Assembly: GCF_008729015.1 (NCBI RefSeq)
Contig: NZ_RKSM01000001.1
Location: 186,001-250,000, forward strand
DNA from: Haloarcula sp. CBA1129
Lineage (GTDB): Archaea > Halobacteriota > Halobacteria > Halobacteriales > Haloarculaceae
Direction: 5' to 3'
DNA length: 64,000 bases
Below, piece by piece: positions 34,547 through 42,429 of the stretch. A model generated the notes under the pieces. That model had not been told where the DNA came from. It did not search any database and worked only from the letters and a program-made list of their open reading frames with translations. Each line of letters starts with the position of its first letter. The stretch's first letter is position 1. Position numbers and translations under genes: made by a program.

Positions 34547-35311
34547 CTATGGGCTCACCTCGCTCTCGGCTGTCGCCGGCGTCTCTTCGTAGGCCGTCTC
34601 GAAGAACTGCCGTTCGAGCGTGACCGTGCGGTCGAACAGCGACGCGACGCGGGCCTCCCGGCGGGGCGAAAGCGTCGGCCCGACGGCATCGAGTTCGCCA
34701 CGGAGCCACTCGACGAACGCGACGAACGAGTCGACGGCGTGGAGGTCCACCCACTCGGCGAAGTAGAAGGGCAGTCCCATGCCGGCGCTGGGCAGGCCGT
34801 CGCCGTCTGGGTCGCCGTGCGTGTCCGCGGCCGCTGTCGCCCACGACTCGTATATCCACTCCGCCGGGACGAGGACGGCGAGCGTTTCGGCGTAGCCCCC
34901 CTCCCGGGCGGCGCGACCCAGCAGGTCGACGAACGCCGCAGTCGTCTCTGTCATGTCCGGGTTCTGCCAGCGCGATTCGTCAACGCCCAGCGCGTCAAAC
35001 GACCGCTCGAAGTAGTCGTCCTCCTCGTCAGTCACGGTATCGAGAAACTCGACGAAGCGACGCTTGGCGGCCATGTCCGGGGCCTGCCCGACCGCGTGAC
35101 CGAACGTGCCGACGAGCTCGTCGACGAACGCGTAGTCCTGTCTCAGATACGCCGCGAACGCGTCCTCATCGAGCGTACCGCCCCCAAGTTCCGTAACAAA
35201 CCGGTGTTCGACGGCGGCGTCCCAGTCCGGCTGACTCTGGTCGCGGAGCCAGTCGGTGAATCGGGGATCAGTGACGCGGTCGGCGTACGCCGAGTATGTC
35301 TCGGCCGTCAT
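34547..35311 (-). CDS. tenA: TenA-family protein, Ala-Glu (TenA_E-like) type
   Basis: 254 residues from MTAETYSAYADRVTDPRF (ATG at 35311). The all-helical TenA fold is recognisable: FVTELGGGTLDEDAFAAYLR and YAFVDELVGTFGHAVGQAPD. At the place of the catalytic Cys135 of classical TenA this protein has Ala150-Glu151 (LVPAEWIYESW), matching the TenA_E branch in which the cysteine is replaced. Such proteins act on a formylated or otherwise different aminopyrimidine. It overlaps the upstream Cys-type tenA by 4 nt, and its stop abuts the symporter start, so all are one operon. The pair suggests sequential steps of pyrimidine salvage. Confidence 0.88.
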   Translation of the reverse strand: MTAETYSAYADRVTDPRFTDWLRDQSQPDWDAAVEHRFVTELGGGTLDEDAFAAYLRQDYAFVDELVGTFGHAVGQAPDMAAKRRFVEFLDTVTDEEDDYFERSFDALGVDESRWQNPDMTETTAAFVDLLGRAAREGGYAETLAVLVPAEWIYESWATAAADTHGDPDGDGLPSAGMGLPFYFAEWVDLHAVDSFVAFVEWLRGELDAVGPTLSPRREARVASLFDRTVTLERQFFETAYEETPATAESEVSP

Positions 35312-35967
35312 AGCTCCCACCCCTCCTGCGTGTAGGCCATCTCCCAGAACCGGTGTTCGAGCTTCGCGCTCGTCAGAAACGCTTTTTCCATGGCATCGTG
35401 CTGCCCGGAATACCGCTCGCCACAGCGGTCGACGTACGCCCGACACCAGCCCGTCGCCTCGCGGAAGTCGTCGCTTGTGTACATCTCGATAAAGGGCGTG
35501 TACTGGTGCTCGTCGTCGGCCAGATCGGCCATGTGCTCGGCCACGTCAAGGTATCCCTGCATGCAGGGATACAGCGCAGCGGCGATCACCGCCTCGTGAC
35601 CCTCGTAGGCCGTCCGGACGAGGAAGTTCGTGTACGCCAGACAGGTCGGGGCTTTCTCGGTCGCTTCCAACTCACGCTTCGAGATGCCGTAGTCCGACGC
35701 GAACTCTCGGTGCAGGTCCATCTCGGTGTCGAGCACCTGATGGGCGACCCCGAGCAGGTGCGTCATCGTCGACTCGTCGTTTGCCGTCGCGCCGGCGAGC
35801 GCGAACAGTCGCGCATAGTCCTGTAGGTATCGGTAGTCCTGTTTCACCCAGTGTTTGAACGCCGCTTCGTCGAGCGTCCCGTCGGCCAGTTCGCGGACGA
35901 ACGGGTGGGTCTTCTGTGCGTCCCAGATATCCTCGCCGATGTCGAGCAGGTGGTCGCTAAACGCCAT
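35308..35967 (-). CDS. tenA: TenA-family aminopyrimidine aminohydrolase, Cys type
   Basis: 219 residues from MAFSDHLLDIGEDIWDAQ (ATG at 35967). It hydrolyses degraded thiamin pyrimidine (aminomethyl form) to HMP so thiamin can be rebuilt. The catalytic cysteine is at residue 135 in AAALYPCMQGYLDVAEHM, the same number as in the Bacillus enzyme; the conserved YRYLQDYARLFALAGATAND precedes and LEHRFWEMAYTQE closes the protein. First gene of the operon, divergent from the ThiR-like regulator across a 200-bp spacer with a TATA-like TATAAT (about 35990). Confidence 0.93.
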   Translation of the reverse strand: MAFSDHLLDIGEDIWDAQKTHPFVRELADGTLDEAAFKHWVKQDYRYLQDYARLFALAGATANDESTMTHLLGVAHQVLDTEMDLHREFASDYGISKRELEATEKAPTCLAYTNFLVRTAYEGHEAVIAAALYPCMQGYLDVAEHMADLADDEHQYTPFIEMYTSDDFREATGWCRAYVDRCGERYSGQHDAMEKAFLTSAKLEHRFWEMAYTQEGWEL

Positions 35968-36167
35968 TTGTGGCCAAGACAACAATCTCCGTCGTATTAT
36001 ATTCTGCTAATACAACCAAGTTATAGCTCCCGAGGAGAGTGACATACAGCGAATTTCGGGATCGGAGCGTCTCGGGGCTGTCTGGCTGCCTGCACCCACA
36101 ACGACGCGGTCGACCGGCGCTTTCGTAGTCCAAACTGCTAAACGAACCACGACCGTCACTCATAGCA

Positions 36168-37091
36168 ATGACACTGCAGTTGCCGAGCGAAATCGTGGTC
36201 GAGCGGTTCCTCCCGACCGCCCGGGCGATGCTTGCCACGGAACTCGACGAGAAGGGGTGGACCCAGCAGGAGATCGCCGCCCAGCTCGGAGTGACGCAGG
36301 CCGCAGTAAGCAAGTACGGCAGCGGCTCGGTCACCATCGAGGAACGGTTCCGGGAGGACGCTCGGATGCAACAGACAATCGAGCGGATCGCCGACGGACT
36401 GGCCGCGGGCGAGATGGATGAGTTCGCAGTGCTGGGCGAACTGCTCGCTCTGGTGCGGGAGTTCGAGGACCGGGGCCCCATCTGTGCGGTCCACGAGGAG
36501 GAGATGCCGGCGCTGCAGGGGATGGGCTGTGACCTCTGCGTTCGGGGGACGGATACCGCGGTGCAAGCGGAACGGGCCGTGTTGTCGTCGGTGCGGCGAG
36601 CGACGCGGCTCCTGTCGGACAGCGATATCGTCGTCGACGCCATCCCGAACGTGGGGATGAACGTCGGGATGGCGCTGCCCGATGCCGAGGACGCGCTGGA
36701 CGTGGCGGCCGTCCCCGGCCGGATTCACGATTTGCGTGGACGGGTCAACGTCCCGTCGAATCCCGAGTTCGGCGCATCGGAGCACGTCGCGCGGACGATA
36801 CTGGCCGCGGCGGCGGTCGACGCCTCGCGCCGAGCGGCGCTCAATCTGACGACTGACGAGGCAGTTCTCGATGCTGCCCACGAGCAGGGGATCGAGCCGC
36901 TAGAGTTCGACCCCGGCTATGAGGACCGGGACGACCGGCTCGAAGCGGCCTTCCGCGACCGCGGCGAGGTCCCCCGCGTCATCTACCATAACGGCGCGTT
37001 CGGTATCGAACCGATAACCTACGTCTTTGGCGAGTCGGCAGTTGAGGCCGCCGAACTCGCGGTCGAACTCCTCGATGCAGCTGACGCCTGA
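36168..37091 (+). CDS. thiR: ThiR-like thiamin regulator (HTH, Cys cluster, ThiN domain)
   Basis: 307 residues. Xre-type HTH (WTQQEIAAQLGVTQAAVSKY, residues 31-50), a middle helical region with a possible metal-binding cluster C106-x2-H109, C121-x2-C124, then a ThiN-type domain: DVAAVPGRIHDLRGRVNVPS, FGASEHVARTILAAAAV and YHNGAFGIEPITYVFGE. In haloarchaea ThiR senses thiamin phosphates through this domain and controls thi genes. Its position, divergent from tenA-tenA-symporter, fits that job. Start MTLQLPSEIVVERF. A paralog at 28140 lacks the cysteines. Confidence 0.86.
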   Translation: MTLQLPSEIVVERFLPTARAMLATELDEKGWTQQEIAAQLGVTQAAVSKYGSGSVTIEERFREDARMQQTIERIADGLAAGEMDEFAVLGELLALVREFEDRGPICAVHEEEMPALQGMGCDLCVRGTDTAVQAERAVLSSVRRATRLLSDSDIVVDAIPNVGMNVGMALPDAEDALDVAAVPGRIHDLRGRVNVPSNPEFGASEHVARTILAAAAVDASRRAALNLTTDEAVLDAAHEQGIEPLEFDPGYEDRDDRLEAAFRDRGEVPRVIYHNGAFGIEPITYVFGESAVEAAELAVELLDAADA

Positions 37092-37113
37092 CACCTCTCG
37101 GCCGTCGAGACTG

Positions 37114-38085
37114 TCAGAACCAACCGGTCTCGGGATCGACGGGATTTTCGGGCTCCTCGCCCCGCAGTACCCGGATAACATCCTCGGCCACGGTCTGTGT
37201 CAGTTCGACCCGGGATTCCTCGGAGTACCACGCGACGTGGGGGCTACAGACGACGCTGTCGAGGCCGTGGAGCGGCGACTCTCCCGGCGGCTCCGACTCG
37301 CGCACGTCTAACCCGGCCCCGCCGAGGTCACCGCTGACGAGCGCGTCGTACAGCGCCGTCTCATCGACGAGCCCGCCCCTGCCCGTATTGACGAGCAGGG
37401 CGTCGTCACGCATCCGGTCGAGCGCGTCAGCGTCTATCATCCCCCGCGTCTCGTCGGTCAGCGGAGCGTGCAGCGAGACGATATCGGAATCGGACAGCAG
37501 CGTTTCGAGCGTGACCGACTCGACGCCGAGGTCACCCATCCGATACTCGGGCGCGTACGGGTCGTAGGCGATGACATCGACATCGAAGCCACGGAGCTTC
37601 GCGGCGAACCGACTGGCGAGCTTGCCGAAGGCGACGAGGCCGACGGTGCTACCGGCGAGGCGATGCATCGGCTGCCCGACTGCCCACTCCCACTCGCCGC
37701 TCTTGACCGACCGGTCGAACGTGGGTATCTTCCGCAGGCAAGCAAGCATGAGTGCGAACGTGTGGGTCGACACCTCCTCGACAGAGTAGTCCGGGACGTT
37801 GACGACCGCCACGCCGGCCTCAACCGCCGCCCGCACGTCGATGTTGTCCACGCCGATGCCGGCTCGGCCCACCACTTTGAGCGAGTCGGCTGCCTCGATA
37901 ACTTCGGCCGTGACCTGTGTTCCGGCGTCGACGATTACCGCGTCAGCGTCTTTCACTGCGCGTGCGACGGTTGCCGGATCTTTCGCCTCTGTCGTTTCAA
38001 CAGTCGCATCAACCGCGTCCAGCACCGCCGCCCGTGTCTCCCCGTCCATCACTTTGCTGTCAGAGACAACGACTTTGTATGACAT
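37114..38085 (-). CDS. D-isomer-specific 2-hydroxyacid dehydrogenase (CtBP/SerA-like)
   Basis: 323 residues from MSYKVVVSDSKVMDGETR. Catalytic domain and Rossmann domain in the usual order: VVGRAGIGVDNIDVRAAVEA, STHTFALMLACLRKIPTFDR, then STVGLVAFGKLASRFAAKLR in place of the standard GxGxxG loop, with DVDVIAYDPY binding NAD. The catalytic triad is visible as ...NTGRGGLVDETAL (Arg), RESEPPGESPLHGL (Glu) and CSPHVAWYSEESRVEL (His). Full-length SerA has an ACT domain; this protein does not, so it is of the CtBP/phosphoglycerate-dehydrogenase-like group with unknown substrate. Convergent with thiR. Confidence 0.9.
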   Translation of the reverse strand: MSYKVVVSDSKVMDGETRAAVLDAVDATVETTEAKDPATVARAVKDADAVIVDAGTQVTAEVIEAADSLKVVGRAGIGVDNIDVRAAVEAGVAVVNVPDYSVEEVSTHTFALMLACLRKIPTFDRSVKSGEWEWAVGQPMHRLAGSTVGLVAFGKLASRFAAKLRGFDVDVIAYDPYAPEYRMGDLGVESVTLETLLSDSDIVSLHAPLTDETRGMIDADALDRMRDDALLVNTGRGGLVDETALYDALVSGDLGGAGLDVRESEPPGESPLHGLDSVVCSPHVAWYSEESRVELTQTVAEDVIRVLRGEEPENPVDPETGWF

Positions 38086-38225
38086 ACTCTGGCTTGCTTC
38101 GGCCACGGAATAAAATCATTGTCAGGACGGGTCCAGTCATCGGAACCACACCACGGACTGTGCCTGCGCAACGGTGACTGGTGGGGAACTGACAGAATAG
38201 TAGCAAACTTTTATGATACATTCGC

Positions 38226-38234
38226 GAGGAGGTG
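38226..38234 (+). promoter_or_regulatory. Ribosome binding site of the AtoE-like gene
   Basis: GAGGAGGTG is complementary to the 3' end of haloarchaeal 16S rRNA and lies 8 nt before the ATG at 38243, deciding that start over the in-frame ATG at 38213. Confidence 0.65.
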
Positions 38235-38242
38235 GCAACAGT

Positions 38243-39646
38243 ATGTCGGCTGGTAACACAAGTGAAACAGTGCTCGAACGTATCGGCTATCGACTCTCGG
38301 CATGGGTGGAACGGTGGATGCCAAGCCCGTTCCTGTTTGCGCTCATCCTGAGTTACGTGGTGTTCTTGGCCGGCGTCGGTCTCACCGGGTCCGGGCCCAT
38401 CGAGATGGTTGGATTCTGGTACGACGGCTTCTGGGCCTTCCTGACGTTCTCGATGCAGATGGTCCTCATCCTGATGACGGGCTTCGTCGTAGCGTACCAT
38501 CCGCGCGTCAACGCCGGTATCCGCCGGCTGACTGAGCTTCCCAACACCGGGAAACAGGCGGTCGTCCTCGTCGGACTGTTGACGATGCTGCTGGGGTGGG
38601 TCCACTGGGGACTGAGCCTCATTCTGGGCGCGATTTTCGCCCGAGAAATGGGCAAGACCGCCCACGAGAACGACATCGATGTCCACTATCCGGTCCTCTG
38701 CGTGGCCGGCTATCTCGGCCTCGGTCTTACGTGGCACTGGGGACTGTCCGGGTCCGCACCACTCCTGCTTGCGACGGAGGGCAACGAGTTCATCCAGCAG
38801 GGCGTCATCGACGTCGTCGTCTCAGCCTCCGAGACCATCTTCCACCCCTATGGCCTCATTCTGACTGGCCTCTCGATAGCCTACGCGCTCGTTGTCCTCT
38901 ATGTCATCACGCCGACCGGTGATCAGGCACGGGGCATCACGCACTACATCCCCGAAGACGACCTGTTCGAGTCCGCGAGCGACGGCGGCGTGGAAGCGAC
39001 TGCGACCACCCGGCAGGTCCCGGCCGAGCGAATCAATCACAGTCGCGTCCTCGGCGGGATTATCGGTCTGACCGGTATCGCGCTGGTCGTCTCACAGTTC
39101 GTCCAGTCCGGCATCGACGCGCTCGGACTGAACATCGTCAATTTCGGCTTCCTGACGATTGGCATCTTCATCTACATGGACCCCCAGACCTACCGGGAGA
39201 AGTTCGGTGAGGCGGCGACCGCCGCGTCGGGCATCGTGTTGCTGTTTCCCTTCTTCGCGGGTATTCAGGGGATGATGGCCACTTCCGGACTCGCGCAGTT
39301 GATGGCCAACGCGCTCATCTCGGTCTCGACGCCCCAGACGTTCCCGGTCATCGCTTGGCTCACCGGTGCGACAGTCAACATCTTCGCGCCCTCCGGCGGT
39401 GGCGAGTGGATCATCCTCGGCCCGCCGATTCTCGAAGCCGCCCAGAACCTCGGCGTCCCGGCCGGGCAGGCGACGATGGCCTACGCCGTCGGCGACGCCC
39501 ACACGAACCTCCTGAACCCCTTCTGGGCGCTGCCGCTGCTCGCCATCACCCGCATCAAGGCCCGAGAGATGTTCGGCTACGCCATCGCGATGCTGCTCGC
39601 GCTCACGCCGTTCCTAGCGGTCGTCCTGTTCGTCCTCCCGTACTGA
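38243..39646 (+). CDS. AtoE-like short-chain fatty acid transporter
   Basis: 467 residues with about twelve membrane segments, beginning MSAGNTSETVLERIGYRL. Signature stretches of the AtoE family: WMPSPFLFALILSYVVFLAG, GWVHWGLSLILGAIFAREMG, TWHWGLSGSAPLLLATEGNE and NIFAPSGGGEWIILGPPILE, plus GVPAGQATMAYAVGDAHTNL near residue 420. Family members carry acetoacetate or other short-chain fatty acids. A central hydrophilic loop (residues 230-260) is acidic. No catabolic genes flank it, so the substrate is open. A strong ribosome binding site supports this start. Confidence 0.9.
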   Translation: MSAGNTSETVLERIGYRLSAWVERWMPSPFLFALILSYVVFLAGVGLTGSGPIEMVGFWYDGFWAFLTFSMQMVLILMTGFVVAYHPRVNAGIRRLTELPNTGKQAVVLVGLLTMLLGWVHWGLSLILGAIFAREMGKTAHENDIDVHYPVLCVAGYLGLGLTWHWGLSGSAPLLLATEGNEFIQQGVIDVVVSASETIFHPYGLILTGLSIAYALVVLYVITPTGDQARGITHYIPEDDLFESASDGGVEATATTRQVPAERINHSRVLGGIIGLTGIALVVSQFVQSGIDALGLNIVNFGFLTIGIFIYMDPQTYREKFGEAATAASGIVLLFPFFAGIQGMMATSGLAQLMANALISVSTPQTFPVIAWLTGATVNIFAPSGGGEWIILGPPILEAAQNLGVPAGQATMAYAVGDAHTNLLNPFWALPLLAITRIKAREMFGYAIAMLLALTPFLAVVLFVLPY

Positions 39647-39693
39647 GCAGGGCTGTACTCCCGGCGAACCGACCGATTGCCCCTTTTTCCAGC

Positions 39694-39700
39694 ATTAATA
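39694..39700 (+). promoter_or_regulatory. Orphan TATA-like box, original promoter of the MFS gene
   Basis: ATTAATA lies 27 nt before the ATG in the left target-site copy (39724). After removal of the IS and one 8-bp duplication the ATG leads straight into the MFS gene at 40798, so this box appears to be the displaced promoter of a leaderless gene. Confidence 0.6.
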
Positions 39701-39718
39701 CCCCGGGGGAACTGTATC

Positions 39719-39726
39719 CGACAATG
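39719..39726. repeat. Left 8-bp target duplication of the IS (CGACAATG)
   Basis: CGACAATG, repeated exactly at 40793-40800 on the other side of the element. Confidence 0.9.
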
Positions 39727-40792
39727 AGGGTGTCATAGAACTCTTGTCACACCGTGATGATCGTGCTTCCCGGATTGTCTCCGCGTTCGTAGTTGGTGAT
39801 AGCGACGACGAGGCGAAGGCACAGAGCAAGAAACACCTGCGATCGTGCGTGGACGCGGCCTCGGGCGTGCGTTCGCCCGAGGCCGCAGTCCTTCACTGAT
39901 TCGTTGGTTCGTTCGACGCCAGTACGGCGGTTGTACGTCTCGTCTAGGATTGATTGCTTCAGCTGGACGCCCTCACTGTGTTCCTCGATGCGGTCTTCGA
40001 TCCTGTACTCGATGTCTTTCGGGTCATCAGTGTTTCGCGCGTTGTACGGAGCGACTGGCACGACCCCTGCGGTCAGCAGGTGGTCGTGCCAGTCGAGCGT
40101 GTCGTAGGCGCTGTCACCAACCATCCAGATTGGTTGCTCAACGGCGAGCGCGTCACGTGTGACGCGCATCGCCGTCTCTTCCGGTGCTTGTTTGCTCTCG
40201 GTGAACTCGGCTGCAATCGGGATCTTTTGCCCGGTCGAGACGATCGTGCAACCGTAGCCGTAGTAGTACTCGTCGTCGGTTGGATCGTAGCACTTCGACG
40301 CGTCTGGATCGGTGGGCATCGCCCTCACGTCGGTTGAATCGATACAGTAGGTCAAGTCGAGCAGGCCGCGTCGGGCGGCCTGCTCGACGAGTCGGTCAAA
40401 GACCTCGTTGACGACGTGTTCGAGGTCGGTGAGAAAGCGATCGACCGCGTCTCTCGACGGCGGTCGATCGAAGCCACAGCTCAGCCAAACAACCGTGTTC
40501 CGAAGCTCCCGCTCAACCGGACGAATGCCGTAAATGTCCTTGTAGTAGCAGTGGAGAAAGCCACGCATCAGCTCTGGTGGTTCGTGGTCTCGTGTTCGCC
40601 CCGTCTTTGCCGGGGCGAACACGTCGAACCCTTCGAGAAACTCGAAGGAGAGGTGCTCAAACAACGCTAACGTTTCCGTCTCCACGACATTGAAGAACGA
40701 CTCTACCGAAGGATCATCTTGCAGGGTCGCTGGACTCATCCACCTCAGCGTTCACCCTGCTCTTTGGTGTGCTACTCGTTCTATGACACCCT
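39727..40792 (-). mobile_element. Complete insertion sequence, 1066 bp, 15-bp inverted repeats
   Basis: AGGGTGTCATAGAAC (39727-39741) and GTTCTATGACACCCT (40778-40792) are perfect terminal inverted repeats. Exact 8-bp duplications (CGACAATG) flank it, so it transposed here intact and probably recently. It carries a single transposase gene on the minus strand. The length, IR and 8-bp duplication fit the IS5 family; the exact name would need an ISfinder search. It sits precisely at the start codon of the MFS gene. Confidence 0.92.
39747..40739 (-). CDS. DDE transposase (IS4/IS5 superfamily)
   Basis: 330 residues, intact. The DDE triad is readable: first Asp in LTYCIDSTDVRAMP, second in QPIWMVGDSAYDTLDWHDHL, and Glu in YNRRTGVERTNESVKDCGLG (YREK-like Y-x2-R-x3-E). 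The N-terminal 120 residues (ELMRGFLHCYYKDIYGIRPV) resemble the helical DNA-binding part of such enzymes. No frameshift or stop, so the element may be active. It fills nearly the whole element, leaving 20 bp on the left and 53 bp on the right. Confidence 0.9.
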   Translation of the reverse strand: MSPATLQDDPSVESFFNVVETETLALFEHLSFEFLEGFDVFAPAKTGRTRDHEPPELMRGFLHCYYKDIYGIRPVERELRNTVVWLSCGFDRPPSRDAVDRFLTDLEHVVNEVFDRLVEQAARRGLLDLTYCIDSTDVRAMPTDPDASKCYDPTDDEYYYGYGCTIVSTGQKIPIAAEFTESKQAPEETAMRVTRDALAVEQPIWMVGDSAYDTLDWHDHLLTAGVVPVAPYNARNTDDPKDIEYRIEDRIEEHSEGVQLKQSILDETYNRRTGVERTNESVKDCGLGRTHARGRVHARSQVFLALCLRLVVAITNYERGDNPGSTIITV

Positions 40793-40800
40793 CGACAATG
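40793..40800. repeat. Right 8-bp target duplication (CGACAATG), contains MFS start codon
   Basis: Exact copy of 39719-39726. Its last three bases are the ATG of the MFS gene. Confidence 0.9.
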
Positions 40801-42147
40801 GCAACTGAGACAGGGGCCGACGAGGACGTGGACCTGCTCGACTCCTTCCGGCAGTTCTTCGCGCTGGAGCGGGACGTGCTCGTGCTGTCGCTGTCGATGC
40901 TGGCGTTTAGCCTCGCGTTCCAGATGACGAGCCGGTACATCCCCCAGTACATGCGCGTTCTGGGTGCCAGTGCCGGCGTCATCGGTCTGTACGGTAGCGT
41001 CGGGAACTTCATCAGCGCGGTGTACCCATACCCCGGTGGGGCGGTATCAGACCGCATTGGCTCGCGGCTCGCGTTGACCGCCTTCGCGACGCTGGCGACG
41101 GTCGGGTTCGGCATCTGGTATCTCGCCTCGGTCATCGGCGACATCACGCTCGGTACGACGACGTTGCCGGCTTGGACGCTCGTGTTCGTCGGCCTCTTTC
41201 TCGCACAGGCGTGGAAGTCCTTCGGGCTGGGCGCGACCTTCGCCATCGTCAAACAGAGCGTCCCGCCGGGGCGGCTGGCGATGGGGTTTGCCAGCACGGA
41301 GATGTTCCGTCGCATCGGCTTCCTGCTCGGGCCGCTGGCCGCCGCCGCGCTGCTCGCGACGACCGCGACGTTCGTCGACGGCTTTCAGCGCGTGCTACTG
41401 GTCGCGTTGGCCTGTGGTATCGCTGCGACCGTCGCACAGCACTTCCTCTACGACGCGAGCGAGGACACGCTCGGGAAGTCCTTCGAAGGCATCGATCAGA
41501 TACTCGCCGACTTGCGGACGATGCCGGCGACGCTCCGACCGCTGCTGGTCGCTGATACGCTCGTCCGCTTCGCCAACGGCATGGTGTACGTCTTCTTCGT
41601 CATTGTCGTCACTGAGTTCCTCTCCGTGGGATTCACCGGCTTTGGCGTCCAGCTACGGCCCGACGCCTTCTTCGGTGTCTTGCTCGGCGTCGAGATGGTG
41701 ATTGCCATCCTCTCGATGGCCCCCGTCGCAAAGCTCACCGAATGGGCCGGGCTCAAGCCCGCCGTCGCGCTGGGCTTTCTCGTCTACGCGGTGTTCCCGC
41801 TCCTACTCATTTTCGCACCGGCAGACCAGTGGGTGCTGGTGTTGCTGTTTGCGTTCTCGGGGCTGCGATTTGCCGGCCTGCCCGCCCACAAGGCGCTCAT
41901 CGTCGGTCCGGCGGAGCAGGACACCGGCGGCCGCGTCACCGGGACGTACTACCTGCTTCGGAACACGCTGGTCATCCCCAGCGCTGCGCTCGGCGGCTGG
42001 CTCTACGGCAGTGAATGGGCGGTGCCCGTTGGCGACGTGGTAGTACAGGCCGGTCCAGAACTGGCCTTCGGCGTTGCAACTGTCATCGGTCTGGTCGGCG
42101 TTACCTACTTCATCGCCTTCGGCCGGGAGTTCGGGGCTTACGAGTGA
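40798..42147 (+). CDS. MFS transporter, 12 helices, promoter displaced by an IS
   Basis: 449 residues from MATETGADEDVDLLDSFRQF. Major facilitator features: SLAFQMTSRYIPQYMRVLGA and GAVSDRIGSRLALTAFATLA (the G-x3-DR-x-G-R-R/L motif A of loop 2-3, slightly altered), repeated less clearly in the second half (APVAKLTEWAGLKPAVALGF). Substrate unknown. The coding frame is intact, but the IS has been inserted at its first codon, leaving the promoter 1.1 kb away. An in-frame ATG in the IS repeat (40783) would add five residues. The gene may be silent unless the IS supplies a promoter; I see no TATA-like box at the expected distance. Confidence 0.88.
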   Translation: MATETGADEDVDLLDSFRQFFALERDVLVLSLSMLAFSLAFQMTSRYIPQYMRVLGASAGVIGLYGSVGNFISAVYPYPGGAVSDRIGSRLALTAFATLATVGFGIWYLASVIGDITLGTTTLPAWTLVFVGLFLAQAWKSFGLGATFAIVKQSVPPGRLAMGFASTEMFRRIGFLLGPLAAAALLATTATFVDGFQRVLLVALACGIAATVAQHFLYDASEDTLGKSFEGIDQILADLRTMPATLRPLLVADTLVRFANGMVYVFFVIVVTEFLSVGFTGFGVQLRPDAFFGVLLGVEMVIAILSMAPVAKLTEWAGLKPAVALGFLVYAVFPLLLIFAPADQWVLVLLFAFSGLRFAGLPAHKALIVGPAEQDTGGRVTGTYYLLRNTLVIPSAALGGWLYGSEWAVPVGDVVVQAGPELAFGVATVIGLVGVTYFIAFGREFGAYE

Positions 42148-42161
42148 ATTCGCCGTGGTGA

Positions 42162-42290
42162 CTACCACTCCTCGCGCGGGGGGAACTCGTCGCCACAGCG
42201 CGGACAGTACCGCATCGGTGCGCGGGACTCCTGACCGTCCCTATCGAACGTTATCTCTCGGCCACAGCTCTCACATGCTAGCTTTGGCAT
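42162..42290 (-). CDS. Small zinc-ribbon protein (42 residues)
   Basis: From the ATG at 42290: MPKLACESCGREITFDRDGQ followed by ESRAPMRYCPRCGDEFPPRE and EW. Two CxxC knuckles 22 residues apart form a single zinc ribbon, the whole protein being that ribbon. Such minimal ribbons are common in haloarchaea and mostly uncharacterised. A longer reading to 42422 would add basic, non-conserved residues and overlap the truD upstream region; rejected. Convergent with the MFS gene, 14 nt from its stop. Confidence 0.75.
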   Translation of the reverse strand: MPKLACESCGREITFDRDGQESRAPMRYCPRCGDEFPPREEW

Positions 42291-42429
42291 CGTGGTGCTC
42301 TCCGGTCGCCTGCATAGCCACGACCTACTCACGAATAAGACGTGTGCCATGATAACACTAGGTGCGACGTAGAACGATGGCGAGTCCGCAAACGCCAACC
42401 CTAAGCGCCGACCCGCAAACATCCAGTCA

